DNA from: an uncultured Acinetobacter sp.
GTDB lineage: Bacteria; Pseudomonadota; Gammaproteobacteria; Pseudomonadales; Moraxellaceae
Direction of reading: 5' to 3'
DNA: 64,000 nt
NCBI GenBank assembly: GCA_913777945.1
Contig: CAJYTY010000032.1
Span: 62,001 to 126,000, forward strand
Shown here: positions 60,080-64,000 of the stretch, piece by piece
Layout of the letters: the number at the start of each line of letters is the position of its first letter
Numbering within the stretch: the first letter of the stretch is position 1
Made by a program: the position numbers and the translations under genes
Notes under the pieces: generated by a model
Databases searched by the model: none
Told to the model about the DNA's origin: nothing
What the model saw: the letters and a program-made list of their open reading frames with translations, nothing else

Positions 60080-61114
60080 ATGAAAAAAAATAAAAAGCTA
60101 GGATGTCTATCGTTACTGCTATTAAGTCCATACTCTATAGCGATGCAACCTATGGATGACCAGAGTCTTGCTACAATGACAGGGCAAGATGGTCTGACTA
60201 TTCAAGCACAAGCAAATGTTGAGTTTAAGCAGTTATCTATGATAGATAATGATGGTTTATCATACGGTAGTGGTTCTTCATTGTATACATCGCCTGATTA
60301 TACTAAAAGGGCTGGTTTAGTGATTGGAGGGCAAACTTCTTCTAGTCCTGTTCGAGTTGTAGGCCTAAATGGTTCTAGTGAAACTATTCTTGGATTCAAT
60401 GCTGTAATTGACTCAGATGTTGGAACTGTTTTAAATAAAGGCGCTTTCACAAATATTGCTTTATCTTTTAACAGTAATATCACAGGAATTCGTATTTCTC
60501 CTTTTTCTGTATATGCTGCTAGTGAAAGTACTCTCTCTGATATCATTAGTAATTCATACACTAAAAATACAATCTATGATAGTTCTACATTAAAACCTAA
60601 AGCAGGTTTAGTAAAAGAAATTGTAAGAGTTGGTGGTGCAAGTGGGATAGATATCGTTTTTGCCGCTAATAAACCAACAGTAAATATTCAATTAGGTGCA
60701 GCACCACAAGGACATATGATTATGTTTGGAGGTGCAATAAATTCAATTTGTGGTTCAGGTAGTGGTTGTAATATAGTTGCTGTTTCTGACTATGATGGAA
60801 GCAATAATCCATATGGTATTGGTTTTGATTTTCAATTTACGGGTTATAATAATTCACCTTTTGGGCTGACCGGTTTTTATGCGGGTATTGAGGGTAAAAA
60901 TGGCACAGACTCTGGTGGGTTAGTTTTTGGGAATTCAGGAGTTTCAGACAAATTTAACTTGAGTTTAAATAACGTAATTTTAGGGCAGTCTGGAAGTCCG
61001 TCTACGACATATCCATCAAGCACTTTTAATGGATTGCCAAATGCTTCAATTGGAAGTATAGGTGCTGTAGGCGCATCAGTTACTAACTTAAAGATGAAAG
61101 TTAGTGGGATGTAA
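60080..61114 (+). CDS. Exported cluster protein 5, 344 aa
   Basis: A 344-residue exported protein; the signal peptide ends near YSIA, with MDDQSLATMTGQDG at the mature start. The beta-rich body has repeated Ser/Gly/Asn segments; paired cysteines appear in SICGSGSGC. It ends the cluster and is followed by a terminator. A CAGGGCA site precedes the ATG. Confidence 0.7.
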   Translation: MKKNKKLGCLSLLLLSPYSIAMQPMDDQSLATMTGQDGLTIQAQANVEFKQLSMIDNDGLSYGSGSSLYTSPDYTKRAGLVIGGQTSSSPVRVVGLNGSSETILGFNAVIDSDVGTVLNKGAFTNIALSFNSNITGIRISPFSVYAASESTLSDIISNSYTKNTIYDSSTLKPKAGLVKEIVRVGGASGIDIVFAANKPTVNIQLGAAPQGHMIMFGGAINSICGSGSGCNIVAVSDYDGSNNPYGIGFDFQFTGYNNSPFGLTGFYAGIEGKNGTDSGGLVFGNSGVSDKFNLSLNNVILGQSGSPSTTYPSSTFNGLPNASIGSIGAVGASVTNLKMKVSGM

Positions 61115-61124
61115 TAAGATTGTG

Positions 61125-61183
61125 ACAGTATATTAGTCATTTTATTAAAGCGACCTCAGTCGCTTTTTTTATTAATATACTGT
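61125..61183. terminator. Nested terminator after the exported cluster
   Basis: The inner hairpin AAAGCGAC / GTCGCTTT with a CTCA loop (61147-61166) runs into a T tract and ends the cluster transcript. It is enclosed by an outer perfect 11-bp repeat ACAGTATATTA / TAATATACTGT (61125-61135 with 61173-61183). The convergent dusC ends at 61197, so both may terminate here. Confidence 0.85.
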
Positions 61184-61196
61184 TATTAAAAAAAGA

Positions 61197-62126
61197 TCAG
61201 CTCTGCTCCAAGTAGTTAATAATCTCATCTAGTTGTTTCTCTTTTTTTACTTTAGCCCAAAGCTCTTGAGCTTCAGGATAGGCTTTCGTCATCATACCTA
61301 ACCATTGCTTATAACGACCGATCATTCCGATTTCAGTTTTGTACTGGCCACTTAAAAAACGTTGCTGGAGTTGCACTAACTCTGGCCAAGAAAGGATAGC
61401 TTGATCACTATTCTCTCGAATACATAAGGTTAGATCCGGTGTAGTCACAGCCCCGCGACCAATCATAATATCATGGCAATCTGACTGGGCTATACACGCT
61501 TTGGCATCAGTATTATTCCAAATCTCACCATTCGCAATCACATTGATGTCTAAAGCTTCGACGATTGGCTGAATTTTTTCCCAATAGGCAGGTGGGGTAT
61601 AGCCATCTGCCTTAGTACGCGCATGTACGGTAAGCCAATTTGCACCAGCATCTTCTATCGCATGTGCATTATCTAAAGTGTGGTTTTCATCTAGATAGCC
61701 CAGACGCATTTTAGCTGAAACGGGTATATGTGCAGGTACAGCATCACGAACTGCTTTAACTAAGAGGTGTACGGTTTCAGGTTCATCCAATAGAACAGAG
61801 CCGCCGCGATGACGATTAACAGTTTTAGCGGGACAACCAAAGTTAAGATCAATTGCTGGAGCACCGAGTTCAACAACTTTCGCTGCATTTGCTGCTAACA
61901 TTTCTGGGTTATTGCCAAGAAATTGAACATGAACTGGTGTACCAGCCGCAGTTTTACCTGAGTTTTTGAGTTCAGGACAAAAACTATAATAAATATGATC
62001 TGGAAGAAGACTATCGGTAATACGAATAAACTCGGTTACGCACCAATCAAAACTGCCAACATGAGTGAGTACATCACGCATGATCGGATCAGTTAGACCT
62101 TCCATTGGAGCGAGCACAAGTTTCAC
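61197..62126 (-). CDS. dusC: tRNA-dihydrouridine synthase, DusC-like
   Basis: A 309-residue FMN enzyme that reduces uridine to dihydrouridine in the D-loop of tRNA. The N-terminus LAPMEGLTD is the family start, the catalytic cysteine is in LNFGCPAKTVNRHRGGSVLL, and the FMN-phosphate loop is MIGRGAVTTP. The DusC (U16) subfamily assignment is by overall length and motif form, so the exact position modified is inferred. Convergent with the exported cluster. Confidence 0.88.
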   Translation of the reverse strand: MKLVLAPMEGLTDPIMRDVLTHVGSFDWCVTEFIRITDSLLPDHIYYSFCPELKNSGKTAAGTPVHVQFLGNNPEMLAANAAKVVELGAPAIDLNFGCPAKTVNRHRGGSVLLDEPETVHLLVKAVRDAVPAHIPVSAKMRLGYLDENHTLDNAHAIEDAGANWLTVHARTKADGYTPPAYWEKIQPIVEALDINVIANGEIWNNTDAKACIAQSDCHDIMIGRGAVTTPDLTLCIRENSDQAILSWPELVQLQQRFLSGQYKTEIGMIGRYKQWLGMMTKAYPEAQELWAKVKKEKQLDEIINYLEQS

Positions 62127-62206
62127 GATTATTATTACCTAATTAAAAGAATACAGCGTTATACGCATTTTCAGATAGGCTGTCTAGTTTATTATGAAGC
62201 TAGAAA

Positions 62207-63016
62207 TTAACGTCCCAAAATCATTTCTAAAACAAACTTACTGCCGATAAAACCAATTGCAAGTAAGATAAAACCTGTAATGGTAAAGCGTATTGCTTTG
62301 CGTCCGCGCCAGCCAAATTTGTAATGCCCAATTAAAAGCGCACCATATAAAAACCATGAAATAATACTAAAAGCGGTTTTATGAGCAAGATGCTGAGCAA
62401 AGAAGTTATCAATTGTAAAAAAGCCAAAGAGAAGTGCAGCAGTGAGTAAGCCAAAACCTGTAATAATTAAATCAAAGAGTACCGATTCCATCACTTGGAA
62501 TGGTGGAAGTAAGTTAACCCAAATTCGTCTTTTTTGTTTCTTCTTAAGTTCTCTATCTTGAAACCAAAGCAATACGGAATGAATAGTTGCCATCAGTAAA
62601 ACAGCATAAGCTGATAAAGAGAGGATGATATGAAGATCTAAACCTAAGCTATGTTGTTCAATGACTTGATTTGGTTGACTAAAAGCATATCCTAAAATTA
62701 AACCAATTGCGGCAACAGGAGTGCCAATTAAATTTAATGGTAAGATTGGTCGAATTAAACTTAAAATTAAACTGAGTGCTAGCATCAGCCCCGAAGTGAA
62801 TGACATCAGGTTAAATACATCATAATTCACGCCAATAGGTGTCATCATATCTTGATAGAGCACAGTACTATGCAGTAATAGCCCCAGACCAATCATAATC
62901 GAATAACACCAAAGATTTGGACTACGTTTTGACATCAAACGTATAAACAAATACCAAAAAGAACTGGTATAGGCTACAAGTGCCAAAATTGTGTAAACCA
63001 AGGGGAGACTGATCAT
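62207..63016 (-). CDS. CcsA/YpjD-like cytochrome c assembly family membrane protein
   Basis: A 269-residue integral membrane protein with eight hydrophobic helices. It resembles the HemX/YpjD branch of the cytochrome c assembly (CcsA) family; helix 6 contains HIILSLSAYAVLLMATIHSV. In gammaproteobacteria this gene commonly lies divergent from ffh, as here. The exact role is unclear and a heme-delivery function should not be assumed. Confidence 0.78.
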   Translation of the reverse strand: MISLPLVYTILALVAYTSSFWYLFIRLMSKRSPNLWCYSIMIGLGLLLHSTVLYQDMMTPIGVNYDVFNLMSFTSGLMLALSLILSLIRPILPLNLIGTPVAAIGLILGYAFSQPNQVIEQHSLGLDLHIILSLSAYAVLLMATIHSVLLWFQDRELKKKQKRRIWVNLLPPFQVMESVLFDLIITGFGLLTAALLFGFFTIDNFFAQHLAHKTAFSIISWFLYGALLIGHYKFGWRGRKAIRFTITGFILLAIGFIGSKFVLEMILGR

Positions 63017-63163
63017 GTCAAACCTTTTTCAGGGGGTTGAATAATATTCACTATATAAGATGTAAATTCGCTTCGAACTACAGTATCCTATAGCATCTTA
63101 CGCATAAATTTTCTATTTTAAGAAAGATTTTTTTGCAACTAGCCATTTTAAGCGGATTTCGCA

Positions 63164-64000
63164 ATGTTTGATACCTTAACAGAACGACTCACACAGAGTT
63201 TAAGAAATGTTACTGGCTCAGGGCAGCTGACCGAAGACAATATTAAAGATACCTTACGTGAAGTACGTATGGCACTTCTTGAAGCCGATGTGGCATTACC
63301 TGTAACTCGTGAATTTATCGCGAAGGTTAAGGAAGAAGCTCTCGGTCAAGAAGTCATGACTCAGCTTTCTCCAGGTCAGGCATTTGTAAAAATTGTCTAT
63401 GATGAACTCACCAAAATGATGGGTGAGGCAAATGAGACTCTAGATTTAAGCGCAAAGCCACCTGTCGTGGTTTTACTTGCAGGTTTGCAAGGTGCGGGTA
63501 AAACAACAACTGCCGCAAAATTAGCGCGTTTTCTGAAAGAGCGCCAAAAGAAAAAAGTAATGACTGTTTCTGCTGACGTCTATCGTCCAGCCGCAATCAA
63601 GCAGTTAGAAACCGTATCCAATGAAGTTGGCGTGGGTTTCATTCCATCAGAAGCATCTGAAAAGCCAATTGATATTGTTAATCGTGCGATTGAACAAGCT
63701 AAAATCCAGTTTGCTGATGTTTTAATTGTCGATACCGCAGGACGTCTGCATGTCGATGAAGACATGATGGATGAGATTAAAGAATTACACGCTGCAGTTA
63801 AGCCAACAGAGACTCTGTTTGTTGTCGATGCGATGACAGGTCAGGATGCTGCTAATACAGCAAAAGCGTTTAACGATGCTCTGGCTTTGACTGGTGTTAT
63901 TCTCACTAAAACTGATGGTGATGCACGTGGTGGTGCTGCACTTTCTGTTCGTGCGATTACAGGTAAACCGATCAAGTTCTTGGGTATTGGTGAAAAACTA
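63164..64000 (+). CDS. ffh: Signal recognition particle GTPase Ffh (partial)
   Basis: The first 279 codons of Ffh, cut by the window edge. The N domain (MFDTLTERLTQSLRNV) is followed by the G domain with P-loop GLQGAGKTTTAAKLA at about 106-120, DVYRPAA, VDTAGRLHVDE and KTDGDARGGAALS. Ffh binds signal sequences with 4.5S RNA and delivers ribosomes to FtsY. The ATG at 63164 gives the conserved start. The methionine-rich M domain lies beyond the window. Confidence 0.96.
   Translation, partial: MFDTLTERLTQSLRNVTGSGQLTEDNIKDTLREVRMALLEADVALPVTREFIAKVKEEALGQEVMTQLSPGQAFVKIVYDELTKMMGEANETLDLSAKPPVVVLLAGLQGAGKTTTAAKLARFLKERQKKKVMTVSADVYRPAAIKQLETVSNEVGVGFIPSEASEKPIDIVNRAIEQAKIQFADVLIVDTAGRLHVDEDMMDEIKELHAAVKPTETLFVVDAMTGQDAANTAKAFNDALALTGVILTKTDGDARGGAALSVRAITGKPIKFLGIGEKL

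Noticed and set aside
1..64000. CRISPR arrays, tRNA or rRNA genes, insertion sequences
   Set aside because: No regularly spaced direct repeats, cloverleaf-like sequences, transposase reading frames or flanking inverted repeats with target duplications were found by eye.

Overview
The window looks like chromosomal DNA of an Acinetobacter species. The evidence is the AT-rich base composition, the bfmR-bfmS pair next to a 13-gene nuo operon with a fused nuoCD, and the order upp, mrp, dcd, ffh. Identifications come from reading translated motifs and gene order; no database search was run.

Layout: 1-4800 holds a control region, the BfmRS two-component system, a small unknown gene and a MASE1-GGDEF diguanylate cyclase. 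5196-20243 is the complete NADH dehydrogenase I operon (nuoA to nuoN), ended by a clear terminator. 20352-28240 carries upp, two tandem cold-shock-domain genes coupled to an Excalibur membrane protein, a LysR regulator divergent from a ferredoxin-NADP reductase, a mechanosensitive-channel-like protein, small membrane proteins and a BaiN/HI0933-type flavoprotein. 28626-32738 encodes a 1370-residue multidomain exported protein. 32778-40490 holds a PLP enzyme, a TetR-regulated MFS/HlyD efflux operon with a probable operator, a DUF1345 protein, a methyltransferase and an oleate hydratase. 40847-52046 is housekeeping DNA (LysE exporters, metG, mrp, dcd) interrupted by one AT-rich gene, 41562-43553, that fuses a GHKL ATPase to a PD-(D/E)XK-like nuclease. 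52373-61114 is a run of five exported proteins that share a short motif directly after the signal peptide. 61197-64000 has dusC, a ccsA/ypjD-like gene and the start of ffh.

How genes work together: the nuo genes build complex I, which couples NADH oxidation to proton pumping. BfmRS and the diguanylate cyclase are envelope and biofilm-type regulators. The tetR-MFS-hlyD set would form a tripartite drug exporter with an outer-membrane channel encoded elsewhere. The five-gene exported cluster probably forms one surface or periplasmic structure and resembles Acinetobacter FilF/DUF6160-type proteins.

The two most unusual items are the GHKL-nuclease fusion, a candidate single-gene defence system, and the five-gene cluster, whose shared motif looks like a double-glycine peptidase leader placed behind a Sec signal.
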